A stretch of 64,000 nt of DNA, taken from Paraconiothyrium sp. Pb-2020. Taxonomy: Eukaryota > Ascomycota > Dothideomycetes > Pleosporales > Didymosphaeriaceae. The DNA lies in NCBI GenBank assembly GCA_022419385.1, contig JAJUBI010000006.1, forward strand, positions 1,674,001-1,738,000, read 5' to 3'. This document shows, in pieces, positions 11,978 to 24,820 of this stretch (position 1 is the stretch's first letter; every line of letters begins with the position of its first letter). Position numbers and translations under genes: made by a program. The notes under the pieces are model-generated. The model ran no database searches, was not told where the DNA came from, and worked only from the letters and a program-made list of their open reading frames with translations.

Positions 11978-12333
11978 GGAGAACACGACGGGATGACTCC
12001 ATAGTCTAAAAGGCAAGGTTGCATATCAGTCGCAAGAGCACAAAGCTGTGAAAGGAGGTGGAAGAAAGGGTTCAGGAACTTGAAGAAGGGGACGGATAAC
12101 TAAGCTACGAACTCAGAGAAGTTTTGGATATAGGTTCAAGTTTGGTACAGAGAATCATGAGTTGAATTAGATATCATGTTGCGGTATCAGGAGCTATACT
12201 GCACACTCTCTGATGAGCCAAACATCCCATGAGAACATTGAATGACATATCCACCTCACGTGCTTGACGCCTTAGCTTATTGTGCTTAATTAACGGATCC
12301 TGTCCTATAGAGACATATACCAGAGCATAAACT

Positions 12334-12573
12334 CTATACCCGATCTCCATCATATTCACCCCCCTCCATCATCTTAGCGCATTTGCCACAGAGAGGTGGA
12401 TATACCTTCTTCTCCCATAGCCGAGGACAGAACCTGAGATAAGGATTGTTGCTAAGAAGCGTGGTTACGTTACGTAGGCGATAGCGACGTGCAGGTAGCA
12501 GGTGGCAAGGGTGGAAGAGAACCTCGGTGTGGCTCGAAGAGCAGGTATAGTTGTATGCGAGGAGGAGGCACAT
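12334..12573 (-). CDS. Possible small Cys-containing ORF, 79 residues
   Basis: It starts at a true ATG (12573): MCLLLAYNYTC, followed by HTEVLFHPC, LRFCPRLWEK and CGKCAKMM. The ordering (MC start, an aromatic-Cys segment, a C-x2-C near the end) is reminiscent of the small Cys-containing proteins common in Dothideomycetes. Resemblance is by eye only. It could be a remnant. Confidence 0.3.
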   Translation of the reverse strand: MCLLLAYNYTCSSSHTEVLFHPCHLLPARRYRLRNVTTLLSNNPYLRFCPRLWEKKVYPPLCGKCAKMMEGGEYDGDRV

Positions 12574-13626
12574 AATCGACTGGCAAGCGGTTGGTTTGGA
12601 TAACAGTAAGGGTGATGGTATGGACGGCGAGGTGGTCGTGCCTTGCTCCTGGGGTTAATAGTTATGTGAACTTGAAAAGGTGTAGAATACTGAGTGTAAA
12701 GATTTTATCAACTCTGCGTAGACATATATTGACCCCAATTTAATTGGTGCTAAGATACCCCTTTATTAGAGACCAGTCGAATAGGCAGCTAAATGGCTGT
12801 CACGCGGCTTCGAATTTGCTACATGCTCTGGTACAGCACGGGTACCTTAGCTACCTAGGGAAGGGTACTATAGTCACCCACCGATTCACACCCGCCGGCA
12901 ATCCCGCACCCCGGTCCAACGCTCCCCACCACCCAGATTAGGGTTAAACATGTACCTTCAGGTAGAGCAATCGATACTTCCATGCCGTCCTCTAATCCCA
13001 CCAAACGGACTATTCCCGGTTGCAGTGCCGCATAGGGAGTCTGCAACGGTTTGACATGTAGTCTCGGAACATTTGGGAAGTGATTCGGGCGCTGGAAGCA
13101 ACGTTGGCACCCGCGAGGTTGCAATTGGGTAGGTATCTAATGCCGAGCGCGTGCGCAGGATACACAGCGTCTTACATGGGTCATTAACAGAATGGGAGGA
13201 CAAACGCGGATAGAATAGAGCTGTATGTAGGGCGTACAGGTGGAAGTCATTGGTTTATCACTTGTGGTAGGGAAGCTAGAGGCCGAGAGCAAACCTAGGA
13301 TGGCGGCGCTGGAATTGGGGAGATCCATGGGCATGAGGAGACTGTTGAAAGGGCGGGAGATTTGAATAAGGTTGACTGACATGGAAAGCTGTCGGTTCCA
13401 GCCGAGAGTATATATGAATAAAATGTGGGTGTCACAGCCAATGCAGCTTTGGAACTTTTATGGTGGTTTTCCACTCGAAACAACATAACATATAGTTGGC
13501 GAGGACAGGCGAAGAAAGTAGTCGCAGACATGAGACAAAGGACGAAGCAGACATCGAAGCCATGGGAAACAGGAAACAAGGGGCGGACACTCAATTGAGA
13601 CCCAGTGGACGTTAAAACCGCTCGTA
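12574..13626. other. Intergenic, no gene seen
   Basis: About 1 kb with short open frames on both strands, none with a recognisable motif or a supportable exon chain. Confidence 0.4.
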
Positions 13627-14451
13627 TTAGTACCTATAGCCAGCTCGACCATGTCTATTTGCCCTGTAGCCATGCCGACCGTAACTATAAACGTCTGAAT
13701 CATCATCGAAGTCATCAAAATCGCTGTCGTCGTCTTCGTCAAGAGTATCAAATGCGTCTCCCTCCCACTCGTCGTCATCGTCGACGTCCTCGTCGTCCTC
13801 GTCACCGTCCCCCCAGTTTCGATAGCTTCTGTAACCTCTTTGCCACCTGCTGTTCGGCGAGGGGTAATAACTGTCTTCAAAGTCGCTTTCATCATAGTCT
13901 TCCTCAGATAGGTCCTCATCGTAATCGTAGTATGGACTTCGTCCGTACGGTCGACATCGGCTTCGAAGTGGTGAGTAAGCGCGATAACTTGGTTGATATT
14001 GCTGCCTGAGTCTGCCTGGGCCGCGGCCATAATTATATGTTGGCCAAGAAGGATACCGTGAGTAGGGACTGCGGTACTGAGTTGCCCGCCTGCCAAATCG
14101 CTGTAAAGGGGAGAACGGCTGTCGGGCATAGCCACCGTAGCCATAGTGTCCACCGCTGTAGTTTGAATGTCTGAAACGGGGTGTCCGCAGATGACCAAAA
14201 CCCCCACGGCTTGACAAGTTTCGGTGAGAGTTCAAGGGCATTCTGCCGTCCCACCTACCGCTCATCGCATCCTGCTGCTGCGCAAGAAATCTGTTGTAGG
14301 AATAACGGGGACCGCTAAGTGGGTCGCGGAAGCTCTTTCCCCAAGGATCTCGACGTGGAACCAGAGCCATTCTATGTGGCTTGAATGGCGACGATTGATA
14401 ATACCGTGCGATCGCGTTCTTGTGTCGTTTTCCCTTTACAGGAAAAGGCAT
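13627..14451 (-). CDS. Hypothetical Arg/Tyr/Gly- and Asp-rich low-complexity protein
   Basis: An unspliced frame of 274 residues starts at the ATG at 14451 (MPFPVKGKRHKN); the frame opens five codons earlier at a TTG. The N-terminal two-thirds is basic and rich in Arg, Tyr, Ser, Gly and Pro (GGHYGYGGYARQPF). A sharply acidic block follows (DGDEDDEDVDDDDEWEGD and DEDDDSDFDDFDDDSD). The last residues are again Arg/Tyr-rich (HGYRANRHGRAGYRY). Such segregated charge is typical of disordered RNA-binding or condensate-forming proteins; that role is inference. No domain recognised. A 249-codon open frame at 13458-14207 overlaps on the same strand in another frame and is probably a by-product of the repetitive codons. 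Confidence 0.55.
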   Translation of the reverse strand: MPFPVKGKRHKNAIARYYQSSPFKPHRMALVPRRDPWGKSFRDPLSGPRYSYNRFLAQQQDAMSGRWDGRMPLNSHRNLSSRGGFGHLRTPRFRHSNYSGGHYGYGGYARQPFSPLQRFGRRATQYRSPYSRYPSWPTYNYGRGPGRLRQQYQPSYRAYSPLRSRCRPYGRSPYYDYDEDLSEEDYDESDFEDSYYPSPNSRWQRGYRSYRNWGDGDEDDEDVDDDDEWEGDAFDTLDEDDDSDFDDFDDDSDVYSYGRHGYRANRHGRAGYRY

Positions 14452-15745
14452 ACGATATATTAGCAACTTTGAGGCCCAGTTTGCTTAGAGACCCAGTCGA
14501 ACTGGTGAGTCGTCCCTCATTAGATGTAGCGGGGTCGGGAGGGGAGATCGAGATTGTAAAAGAATGCGGAGCAAAGACAAGGACGAACAGAGTCAAGTGA
14601 ATGGCATGGTGCTGCACGAGTGGAACGAAACAATCGGTGGGTAGCAAACTGTGTGAGTTAAGCGACGTTTTGAGTTCCTGAGCTGCTGGTGACGTGGGGC
14701 TTCAGCATGTTGCTGGGCTCCTTATAAACCACCTCTTGAGCTCACCAGTCGCGGCGATGTGGAGCTAGCTGTTGATGGTATTTCTAGATCAGTACCACTA
14801 CCTAGAGGCATAGTGTGGGATTGAGCCTGTGGTATAGGAGTGAGCCAGCGGAGGGCCATGGTCTGGCTATCGTATGGATGGGCTGAATGGCCGGCGTGCG
14901 GTGTCACCGAGCAAGCCGATAGCAAACAGTCCTCCCCGCGACAAGTAGCATTAAATGCAAGTACGGACGGCAATAGAAGCAAACTTTCTTTGCGTTAGAA
15001 CGGCATCATCATGGCAGAATTGCGATGTTCGTAATGAGTCAGGTGCGCATATCAGAGCAAGAGCTGGAATATCGATCAGGTCGAAGTTCGAGAAAGGAGA
15101 GATATAAGTGAAACTTGGGTATTCGAAGAGTAAAAGCAGCAATCAAAGTTGTACTGAGCCATAGCAGATACCTGTCCCGTTGTTCTCGCGTTCGAAAGGG
15201 GCTGAGTGGCGCGCATCCGTGTCGGATCGTTGAGGCGTGCGTGCCACAGCGGCACCCACCTCCCCAAGTGTTGAGGGGAGGCAGTGTGGGTAGGTACGAC
15301 CCGCAGAACTCGTCGCACAATGGGAGATGGGCAGCTCGAAACAGCAACAAAGTCCGGGACGAAAGCGATGCAGGGCGGCGCGATGATACTGTGCGAGGCT
15401 GCTGACTAGTGTTGTCGCGTGCGCCTGTGGACGCGTTGAGATGACGACGGGGGGTTGGTTCGACGAAAATTAAAGCTGTGCACGTGACCTCGGCTGTGGA
15501 GACGACTTTCAATGTTCTTTTGGGGCGACTCTACGACAGAGCTTCTTCCTTGTGGCATTCGACACAGCTCCCATTTCCTGTACCACACACGCACGTGAAC
15601 GATAATATTGCCCTCCTCCCATTCGCACCCAGCTACAAGCTCGCTACATCTCCCGTGGTCGCACCTACCTACTACACGCTCGCCGCATTTCCATCTCTCC
15701 TCGCCCTGGACAGCGCGCTGCTCGATCGGGACTCCTCTACAAACC
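14452..15745. other. Intergenic region upstream of the GYF gene
   Basis: About 1.3 kb between two divergent genes. The last 150 bases before the GYF start are pyrimidine-rich, as in many fungal leaders. Open frames in the middle (for example 15039-15512 minus) show no family features and lack ATG-supported exon structure. Confidence 0.4.
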
Positions 15746-18700
15746 ATGGCACCTACTTCTTTTGCGTCTGCTGCGGCAGGAACCAACGCCAGCTCATCGC
15801 GGGCAGATTCGGGCGGAGACTGGTAAGTGCAACCGCTCCCTGCCTCGTACCTTGCATGCATACACGATGCGTCTTTGCATAGCTACCACAGACTCGCTCC
15901 CCCCGCAAAATATACCTATCACTAGTCAACATTGCCAATACTCTCGCTACAATCATGGCGCTTAATCCTGTTTCCACTCCTTCTAACGTTTACAGGCCTC
16001 GACGCACGAATGGTGCCACGCAAACATTCCGCCGACCCTCACATGCACCCACCCTCTCCGGGTCCACAGCGCAGACCTCTTCCCGCGATGTTAGCGCCTT
16101 CCAGAACACATCAGCCTCAGTCCCCGGCGTATACGTGCCGCCACATGCTCAGTCCGGCCGCTCTGGCGAGGGTCGGTACGCTCGAGACCAGATGATCAAC
16201 CTTTTCCGGTCGCATCGGGAGTCGGATGAGTTAAGGGACGGCCTCTCGGATCTCTACGTGGGTAACTGGGAACCGAACATCACGAATGGTACGTCCGGCT
16301 CCAATTGGGGTCGGAAAGACGATCATGGTAGGGAGGGTCAAGGCGGGGTCGACTTGTGCTGGGATAGGGACGGGAACGTTCTACCCCTCAGTCTATCCAA
16401 CATGAGTGAGGATGAGAGAGAGGTAATTTGTCCCCGCGCTACAGCTGTTTGCTCCTATATCTGACATTGAGTTCCCCGCTTAGGTGTTCACCGCATCCGT
16501 CAACTCACCTCTAAAACCCCCCGCGCAGAACACTAACAAGGACGGCACACCGAAAGAAGGGCTGTCTCTACGCAAGACTTCTATCTCGGCAAGCGGGCCA
16601 TACGGCGTGTCGTCCCCAACCAGCGCCCGGCCGGGTACCCGTCGCCGTGACACAGGCGATGCCTTTCCGTTCCCTTCTAGTGGGCTAGCATCGCCGTCAA
16701 CATCTAGGTTCGCAAGAGAGGAGTCAAGCGCCGTGACCCCACCGCCAGCTTTGGTGCGACGGCGCACTGACTTCAAGGAACAAGGTTCCTCGACTGAAGA
16801 GCGCGACAAGGACAAGATTGCAGCCGAGAATGCTGGTCCGCTTGGAACTCTGAAGCGTACTGCGACCGGAGGGTTGGGTTCGAGCAATGCGGGTTCCCCA
16901 TGGACTGCCGCGCAAAGTGGTGGCTTCTCGCCAATGGGCGCGTTTGGTAGCTTCGCAGCTCCCCAGTCTGAAAAGAAACCGGGTTTCGGAAGCGTGCGCG
17001 GAGAGAGCAGGTTTAAGGGTCTCATGAATAAGGGTAGTCTCGAGGATGTCGGGAAGGGTCCGGCGGAGAAAGCGTCTTTAGGAAACCTTGGAGCTGTCAC
17101 CGAAGCCGATCCATCTTGGGCGGATACCCGTTCGAATCGACCGACCAGTCACGACACCGACCCTTACGCTGAGGACGAACTCCGTACTGGAAGTGCAGCT
17201 TTGGGGGGTGGACAGGACCTGAGCCCTCCTCGCCAGCAGGGTCAAGGAGCTTTCGGGACGCCCCAACGACCAGATCATCGTGATGATACCGGGTTTTCCC
17301 ATTTCGGCATGACCGCAGATAACACAGGCTTGCGCGACATCTTCCATGGAAGAGACAATTTCGCTCATCAAACACCGCACCACCGCGGTGGAGACCGCCA
17401 CGAGCCTATGAGCCCGACGGACACGAACCCATTTGCGAGTCCCGACCATGTTAGAAACGACCACCATGAAGATGCAGACTCGGATGGATCTGAGCCGCAG
17501 AACGCTCATTATCCTGGAATGGGTAGCTTTCAGGTGGAACACCAGGCAGGATCTGGATTCCACCAGCACCAGTTCGGTGGTCTTGGAGGTCTTGGGAGAG
17601 TACCTGGACCCTTTGAGGTTGCGGCAAGTGATCGTAGTCAGACTTCAAGCGTAGGACCTTCGCGTGGGTTTCCTACGCTTCCAGGTTTGGGCGGTCTACC
17701 TGGGCTGGGCGGTGCATCCGCGTGGTCTACTGGCCAGCCATCCATTGGCACACCTGTTCAAGAACGCGGTTTGAGAGGCGGTCTAGATGGCCTATTCGGA
17801 AATGTAGGAGAAGCACAGTCGCCGAGTCTAGCAGGGCTTGGCAGCAGTTCACTTTTTGGTTCCGGTCACGCTGGAACGTTTGGTCGCTCGAGCAAACTAG
17901 GCTCTCTCTTTCCCACTGCTATGCAGGAACAGATGCGGACGGGCGATCAAGGGCGACCTCTTGATGACACCTCTAGCCAGGGCGACCGTCAACAAAGCAT
18001 GACTGGGACCTTTGGGCGTGGCACTTTCGGTGGTCAAGCTCCTGGCAGTGCTTTGCCCCCTCGTGATACCGAGAGCCCATTCCGAAGCGGTCGTAATCTG
18101 TTTGACGACTTCTCGGGAGGCCACCATGAGGAATCAATTGGGCCTGGTTTCGGCCAAAACTCAGCCACTAGCTCTTCCAATCTGGCCACTACTTCTTTAT
18201 CGATGGCTGCGCTGAATCAGACCCGTACGGCACACCCCTCAGCCCAAACCCCTGGAATCAATAGCCCAGCATCGAATTTACCTCCCCCTCCTCAGCAACG
18301 CACGATGGTCATGCCAGATAGGATGCGGTGGATCTATCGTGATCCTTCAGGAGGTATACAAGGCCCTTTCTCTGGACTGGAGATGCACGATTGGTACAAA
18401 GCAGGTTACTTTTCACCCGAATTGTTAGTGAAGAAGCAGGAGGATCCGGACTACGAACCCTTGCTGCAACTCATCCGTCGCATCGGAAACTCTAGGGAAC
18501 CTTTCCTTGTGCCTCAAATCGGGATACCGCATGGCTCTCCGTCTTCTACATCAGCCCCAGGAACTACATGGACAGGAAATGCACCTGCTGGCCCGAATGG
18601 AGGCGCCCAACCACCATTTGCTAATTCATTCCCAAGCTTTGGTACCACATTGACCGCCGAGCAACAGAATGCGCTTGAGCGCCGGAAGCAAGAGGAACAA

Positions 18701-20741
18701 TATCTGATGGCCCGCCAAAAGGAACATCTTGCTGCGCAACAAGCGTTGGCCAAGCAGCAGATGGGACTAGGTTCGCATGGCATCCTGCCCCACCAGCTTC
18801 AACACCATTCCAGTGCCCACAGTCTTCACAGTCAGCCAAGTTATGGTAGCATTACTTCTCCCGGCGGCTACCAACCGTCTCCCGGTCAAGGACCCCTACC
18901 TGGTGGTGCTGCTGTCCCTGGTCTACTCGACAATGCTTTCAGACCGACGCCCGTCCCTGGTCTAGGACCCATAGGGCCCAACGTTGATGCCCTGGGAAAC
19001 ATTCGAGAGGAAGACCTTCCTTCGGTGATGGACCGACTCAACCTAGGCCGCACTGCTCAGCCATCCTTCGGCGGTGCCCCACCTCAATTTGGACAGCAAC
19101 AACAGGAATCCAATGCGCAAGCTCAACAAGTTGTTCAAATGCTTAACGACCGTGCCCGTCTCCAGCGTGAACAAGCTGAGCATGATGCCCTGCAGCGACT
19201 TGGTCCCAACGAACGGCAGGCTGCCCAAGCATCTGCAGATCGATTGCAACAATTTCAGGACCTTAGGGTACAGACCGATCTCGGGCAGTCTACAGGTCTG
19301 CCTCCTCCCGAGGGTGTGATTGGGAAACCAACTACTTCTACTGCCGAGCATTCCAGTCTGGAGTCGCAGCCGGATCATGCGCAAGACAAGATGGCACACG
19401 AGACACAGGCGGATGAGCCAACTGGTACACATATTGAACCTCTATCTTTGACCGAACAGGTTCAAAAGGCGGCCTCGGCCAAGCAAACGCCTCAGCCTCA
19501 ATCGGCTTGGAACAAGGTCGAGCCAGCGATTCATCCTTTCCCTCCCCCGCCATCTCAGTCGCCACTGCCAGCACCCGCGGCACAGAGGAAGCCCATCGTC
19601 GCTGATTCACTTGCGGGTGAGTCACGATCTCGCTCTGAGACACCTTCGGCAGACACCCCAAGCGCATCGATCGCTCCATGGGCCAAGGAGCCATCAGAGG
19701 CACCTCGTGGTCCTTCGCTGAAAGAGATCCAAGAGGCGGAGGCTCGAAAGGCTGCTGAACGCGAGGCAATCATCGCCGCAGCTCGTCGCGAAGCCTATGA
19801 GAAGGAGCTGGCCGCTCAAGCTCAGGCTTCCGCGCCCCAACCTGGCCTCCCTTCCAGCTCTACATGGGCAAGTGGAGCTTCGCCCGTAACGCCTGGAGCT
19901 GGAGCCGGAAACGCATCCGCCTGGGCTAAGCCATTGGCTGGTAAGACACCCGGACAACCCACTGCTGCGACGAAGAAGACACTCCAGCAGATTCAAAAGG
20001 AGGAAGAGGCGCGCAAGCAGAGAGCTGCGGCGCAAGCCACTGCGAGCGCATTCAGTGCTGCTACACAGAGCCTAGCCTCCGGGAAGCGATATGCCGACCT
20101 TGCCAGCAAGCAGTCAGCTGCTCCCCCGCCAGCGGCTGTTGGTGGCGCCTGGACTACCGTCGGATCTAGTGGCAAAGCTAAGGCACCGATTGCTTCACCC
20201 GCTCCTCCGCCTGCCGTTCGGTCTGCCAGCAGCAGTGTGGTTCCCGCTGCGATCAAGAAGCCTGCCGTGACCCGCAGCACTACGAGCGGTCAAGCAGGCG
20301 GACAAGTAAATGCTCAAGAGGAATTCAAGAAATGGGCTGTCGCAGAGGTTCGCGGTGATCTCAATAAGAGCATCAATGGTAAGTTGCCTGCATCATCTAT
20401 TTGTCGTCATTGTTTAACTAGGAACAGCCGAGGAATTCATTGCTTCATTGCTCACCTTCCCGCCTGAGCTCGAGCTCATTACAGAATCAGTTCACGCTGC
20501 TACCCATAACATTGATAGCCGCCATTTCGCCGAGGAGTTCTTACGCCGCCGTAAGCTGGCTGACAAGGGCATCATCGATGAGCGTAATACGTCAAGCCCG
20601 GCCGAGAACAAGTCTGGCGGCGGATGGAGCGAGGTCGCTAAGAAGAGCAATACAGGTGCACAGCAGCAGCAACAACAGACCACGCTCGATAGTGGTAACT
20701 TCAAGGTCGTTGCTGCCAAGAAGAAGGGTGCGAAGCGCTAG
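15746..20741 (+). CDS. GYF-domain protein (Smy2/Syh1-like)
   Basis: Four exons, 15746-15822, 15996-16422, 16484-20378 and 20422-20741, encode 1572 residues. The first exon gives MAPTSFASAAAGTNASSS and the 173-base intron joins in phase at GDW/PRR. The GYF domain lies at about residues 781-845 and has its hallmark order: WIYRDPSGGIQGPFSG, then MHDWYKAGYFSPELLVKK. The GPFSG...W...GYF surface binds Pro-rich ligands. Around it are long Gly/Pro/Ser- and Gln-rich stretches and a helical Glu/Lys/Ala segment (QEAEARKAAEREAIIAAARR). The short conserved C-terminus ends in a basic KKKGAKR. By family it acts in translational repression, mRNA decay or COPII-linked processes in the cytoplasm. It is larger than the yeast members (about 740-850 residues). 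Confidence 0.93.
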
Positions 20742-21552
20742 GAGGCTACTGTATTTCACCCGAAGGTATCGCACGTGAACGAGACGATAAATCAGCATTT
20801 GGATCCGGTGGTGAATCTGAACGAGGAAGATCGAAAAGCTAAGAGGGCGAAGCTGGAGGGGAGAAAAGAGCAGCTGGCTTTCCCGTGTAATGCATTAAAG
20901 GGCAAGGAGAAAAGAAGGGAACCTTTGCCGTAAGGAGGCTGATGAGAAGGATGATGATCAAAATTTTTGATTGCATGTCGAACGCGCTTCAACGCAGCCG
21001 TACTCATATTAGCTGCTACAGTTAGCGGACAATGACACAGTCATGCAAGCATCTCACGTGAACTGTGACTTGAAGCCTTCAGCTGATGCCGTGGCTATGT
21101 TTTTTCCCCACCTAATCACTATCGTACTAACATAACACACACGCCGCAGAACCGGAAGCCACGATCATGATGAGAAATAGGGATGAGATGAAGTACAGTG
21201 AACGCTATTCAAACAGTCGGGGGAATCCATACGAAAGCCATGCATGCGCCGGGAAACAGATGCCTAGTTCAAACCGAACGCCAGAAGTGCTTGCGCTTAA
21301 TCACCATCTACAATGCCTGCATTAAGTCGGAGAGGGATCATGATCGGAAGCCCGAATTCTCATGACTCGATTTGGCACTCCTACTCGGTCTGTCGACGTC
21401 GCATACGAATTATCAGCCGATCGACTCCATCCATGATTTCAGATGCCGTCCGGCTTCTCCGGCGTATCCGTGCTCGATGGCTGGCATGACTGCGTCTCGC
21501 TATGTTGCAAAGATCAGCTTAGATCGAATCAAGAAGATGACAACGGTGGCAT
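20742..21552. other. Intergenic, convergent 3' regions
   Basis: About 800 bases between convergent genes. A short open frame at 21372-21686 has no protein-like features. Confidence 0.4.
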
Positions 21553-23038
21553 TTAGGGCCACCAACCCCTTCGCTCCGCCGCACTTGAGTTGTTATTTGA
21601 TGCTTCGTTCGCGTTTGACTGACTTTGCTGGGCACTGGAACCGGCACCAGGTGCTGCAGCAGGCGGCGAGCTGCCCGGAACAATGAACGGATTGTTAGAT
21701 GTGCCTTCTCCAGTGACCCCAAAAGCGCCAGGCATATTCATAGTAGGGTCGGCGCTAGAAGACGCGGAGCCTGCAGTCGCGCTTGCACTTGACGCGTCTT
21801 TCGGAGCGTTCTCGTCCGTCTTCGTGATGCCTTTGCGACAGTGAGGACACGTATCGTGCTCCTTCAGCCAAGCAGAAACACATTGGTGATGGAACCAGTG
21901 CTTGCAGGGTAGCTCCGTGACCTCCTCCTCCGGCGCGACGGAATCCATGCATATACTACAATCGGCGTTTCCATCATCGCCGAGCATGTCTCTTGTGATC
22001 TTCTTCCGGGGGAGGGCGTCGATGTCGGCCTGAGAAGCCGGGCCTGGAGCGTTGCTGGTGGCGGTTTGCTCCATAAGCTGTGAGACAATGCGGTCCATAG
22101 CTTCTTGGGAGGTGACAAAATCTCCGTGTTGGCCGCCGCTAAGGGCTGCGAAGAGTCCCATGAGAGGGTCCACAAAAGCTGGTCCCGGGGGGCCATGGGG
22201 ATGGTTTTGTCCTGGTGCTTGACCGGGTGCGTTGGGGTCTCCGAAGGCTGCGAACAGTTCAGAGAGGACACTGCGGTATTTAGCACATGGATTATTATAC
22301 GAATGCGATCAACTTACTTATTGAGGCCATCGACTGGCTCCAGACGCGGGCCTGGATTGTTGCTATCACGAGGGTGAAGACGTGCGCCAGATGAATATGT
22401 AAACCGATGTACATGAGGTCCACCTTCTGGATCAGGACGTGGTGTCGAACGGCCTTGACCATCGCCCGGCTCAGCCTGCCCTTGTTGCCGCAGCACTCCA
22501 GCATTGGATATCAAATTAGAGAGAAACGAGGTAATCCCGCCTATTGTATTAGGACCGTTGCCATTCTGACCATACGCGGCTCCTGCGAGCGGAATAGTCT
22601 GGTGTATGGTAGCGGAGAAGTGGTATCTGCCCGGACCAGTGTTTTGTATTCGCGTGTTCTGGAATTGCGGCATCTGGCTGATGTCTGCCTCCTCCGGATC
22701 ATCATCATCAGCCGCCCGGAACGGGTTGTGGTTATGAAGCAAACTATGCGGATCGGCTTCTTCTAGCGAAGGCATAGATTCATCGTCATCGTCGTCCGTA
22801 TGCCCGTGGCCATACATGTCATTATCGCGCGGGTCGTTCCCATCTTCTATCTACATTTCCATGTCAGCTAATGGTCCTTTGGCACGGCTGAAGGTGCGCC
22901 CACGATTTCGGTAAACTCCGACCCGCACTCTGGGCAGATTATGCCTCGCTCGTCGCGATACCACTCATCATGGCACTCGTGGCAGAACATCATCTCCCGC
23001 TGGGCGGCGCCCGGCCGGGTTGGCGTTGACTCGCTCAT
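21553..23038 (-). CDS. RING-H2 E3 ubiquitin ligase, RNF126/RNF115-like
   Basis: Three exons, 23038-22904, 22850-22318 and 22270-21553, encode 461 residues. The N-terminus holds a zinc ribbon: CHECHDEW (about 19-26) and CPECGSEF (about 36-43). An acidic segment follows. The RING-H2 finger runs CSICMDSVAPEEEV, PCKHWFHHQCVSAWLKEH, CPHCRKGI. The tail is Ser/Ala/Asn/Gln-rich and ends ERRGWWP. The zinc ribbon plus C-terminal RING is the architecture of the RNF126/RNF115 ligases. The first donor (GTGGGC) was chosen because it restores FTEIIEDGNDPR; reading through would end in a stop a few codons later. Targets are unknown. Confidence 0.9.
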
Positions 23039-23909
23039 GGCGGCGGGGTACGGCTGCGGGGAAAAGGCGCGGGAAAGAGGATAGGTCCTAGGTAGCTAAT
23101 ATATATATGAGCATACAAAGCGCGTAGGTACGGAGAAGAAGCGCTCACGTGTAGGGTGCAGCGAAGGAAGCTGCTGCTGAGGTATGCACGGTAGCAGTTT
23201 TGTCATGCGCCTATTTGCTATGAATGGAGTGTCTAGGAGGGCTGTGGCGTTGTGCAGCTGCAGGAACACGCAAGAAACACAGGTGACGACTCACAGGTCG
23301 CGTGGGGACCAGAACGGAAAGAGTTGCTTGCGAGAAGCCGCGGGCGACTTTTTGTGCCAGGAACCTTGGATGGTGAGCTCGGCCAGTGACGTTGTCTTGG
23401 AACCGATCGATCAACGTTTCGGCGAAGGGTCCGCCGATGATCCCGCAACGCCTCTATCGCCAGGATTGTCAGAACTGCGCGCAGAGCTGCGAAAGATGAA
23501 AGAAAGGTATAAATGTTGCACCCCGGGCTTTGTGTCGCTTTGTCGTTCAAGTCAAGCGCGGTTGTCGCTTTGACTCCGTTTGTCCAACACATGTGTGGAG
23601 CGTCTTCTACGAACTTCTACGTGCTTCTGCTTTGCACAACTCACTCATAGGGCAGATGGCAGCTCACCACCCTTCAGACTGGGATACACCGGGTCCCCGT
23701 AACATGCTACCGTATTTCTTCATGCTCTTTGAGGGCTTTCTTGTGAAGTAGAGAATTCCAAATCATGCCCCATGTGTGGCTTACCCCAGCCCGTTGATAG
23801 CTGTACAATCTAGAGCCAAGCTAGGAACCCTAACGCCTATGCAAACTACGCAGAAGGTATCACAAAGTACACCCGTTTTACCCCCTCTCCATCAACACGG
23901 CTCAGAGTC
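23039..23909. other. Intergenic, promoter of the RING ligase
   Basis: About 870 bases between the ligase start and the FIS1 stop. Two overlapping open frames of about 120-130 codons exist on opposite strands, with no recognisable content. Confidence 0.4.
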
Positions 23910-24481
23910 TCATCTCCTCCTTGATCCCTTCAACAAGAATGTGCCCACTAGTCCCGCTGCAACAGCAATACCTCCCACGACTGCGGCGCCCATAAGCCCC
24001 TCCTTCGTAACCTTGTCATCGATCAAATCCTTCAAACTCCCAGCTTGCAAATTCGCCGGCTCCAGCTCCAATAAGAGCTCGTTGTACCGCCGCGCTTCGG
24101 CGTAGTTGCCAAGCTTGTAGTTACCCAAGGCGAGGTAGTAGAGGCATTCGCGTCGTCGTTCGCGGGAGTTGCGGAAGATCTCGGAGAGTAGGCGTACGCC
24201 TTCTTGCTGTTCGCCGCGGGAATTGGACTTTATAAGGCCCTTTGGAGAAATCAGATGTGGTCTTTAGGGTGGATAGCCAATGTGAGAACACGTACCCAAG
24301 CGTAGTTGAATTTAGTCTGTAGGCCAACATATTCTCCTTCTTTTTCATATTGTGCGCGTAGGACTTGGAGCTCTTCTGGCTTGAGCGGCGATTCGACATC
24401 AGCAGCATCTAGTATGCGTCAGTAAGCTTCCAGTATCTAGGGCTCACCCACAGCAGACTCACACGGTAACGAGGGCGACAT
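23910..24481 (-). CDS. FIS1: Mitochondrial fission protein Fis1
   Basis: Three exons, 24481-24463, 24408-24296 and 24239-23910, encode 153 residues, the usual size. The first exon has only 19 bases and codes MSPSLP; splicing continues YAADVESPLKPEELQVLR, then QYEKEGEYVGLQTKFNYAW and GLIKSNSRGEQQEGVRLL. These form the two TPR-like repeats. The C-terminus is a single hydrophobic segment (MGAAVVGGIAVAAGLVGTF) followed by LLKGSRRR, a tail anchor with a basic end for the outer mitochondrial and peroxisomal membranes. Fis1 recruits the fission dynamin machinery. SPC24 is divergent from it across a 339-base gap. Confidence 0.95.
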
Positions 24482-24820
24482 GTTCAAATGTATGCGTATC
24501 GTAGGCTAAATCAAGTGTGAAGAATCCTACGATGCGACGTTTGAAAGCGCAGGCGGCAAGGATTCAATGTCGAGCGCGGATGACTTTCGGTTATGAGTGA
24601 CGTACGCTCGTGCCACTGCGCCGCAAAATGTGGCGGAAGGTGCAGCCCAGTGTGGTTGCCGTGCAACGCTCGGGCCACAAACACCACATGTCAACACCAC
24701 GACGCGACGTTGCGATATCGCTTATGAAAGAACGTACAATTCCGCTGATACACCACCTCTGATAGACAAACTACGTAAAACCACTCAATACACAATCGCG
24801 AAACGCAGATTCTTCCCAGA
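24482..24820. promoter_or_regulatory. Bidirectional promoter region FIS1 / SPC24
   Basis: 339 bases separate the divergent ATGs of FIS1 and SPC24. Both promoters must fit here, so a shared nucleosome-free region is likely. No specific binding site was identified. Confidence 0.5.

Noticed and set aside
15039..15512. 157-codon minus-strand frame upstream of the GYF gene
   Set aside because: No motif, no splice-supported extension, lies in a promoter region.
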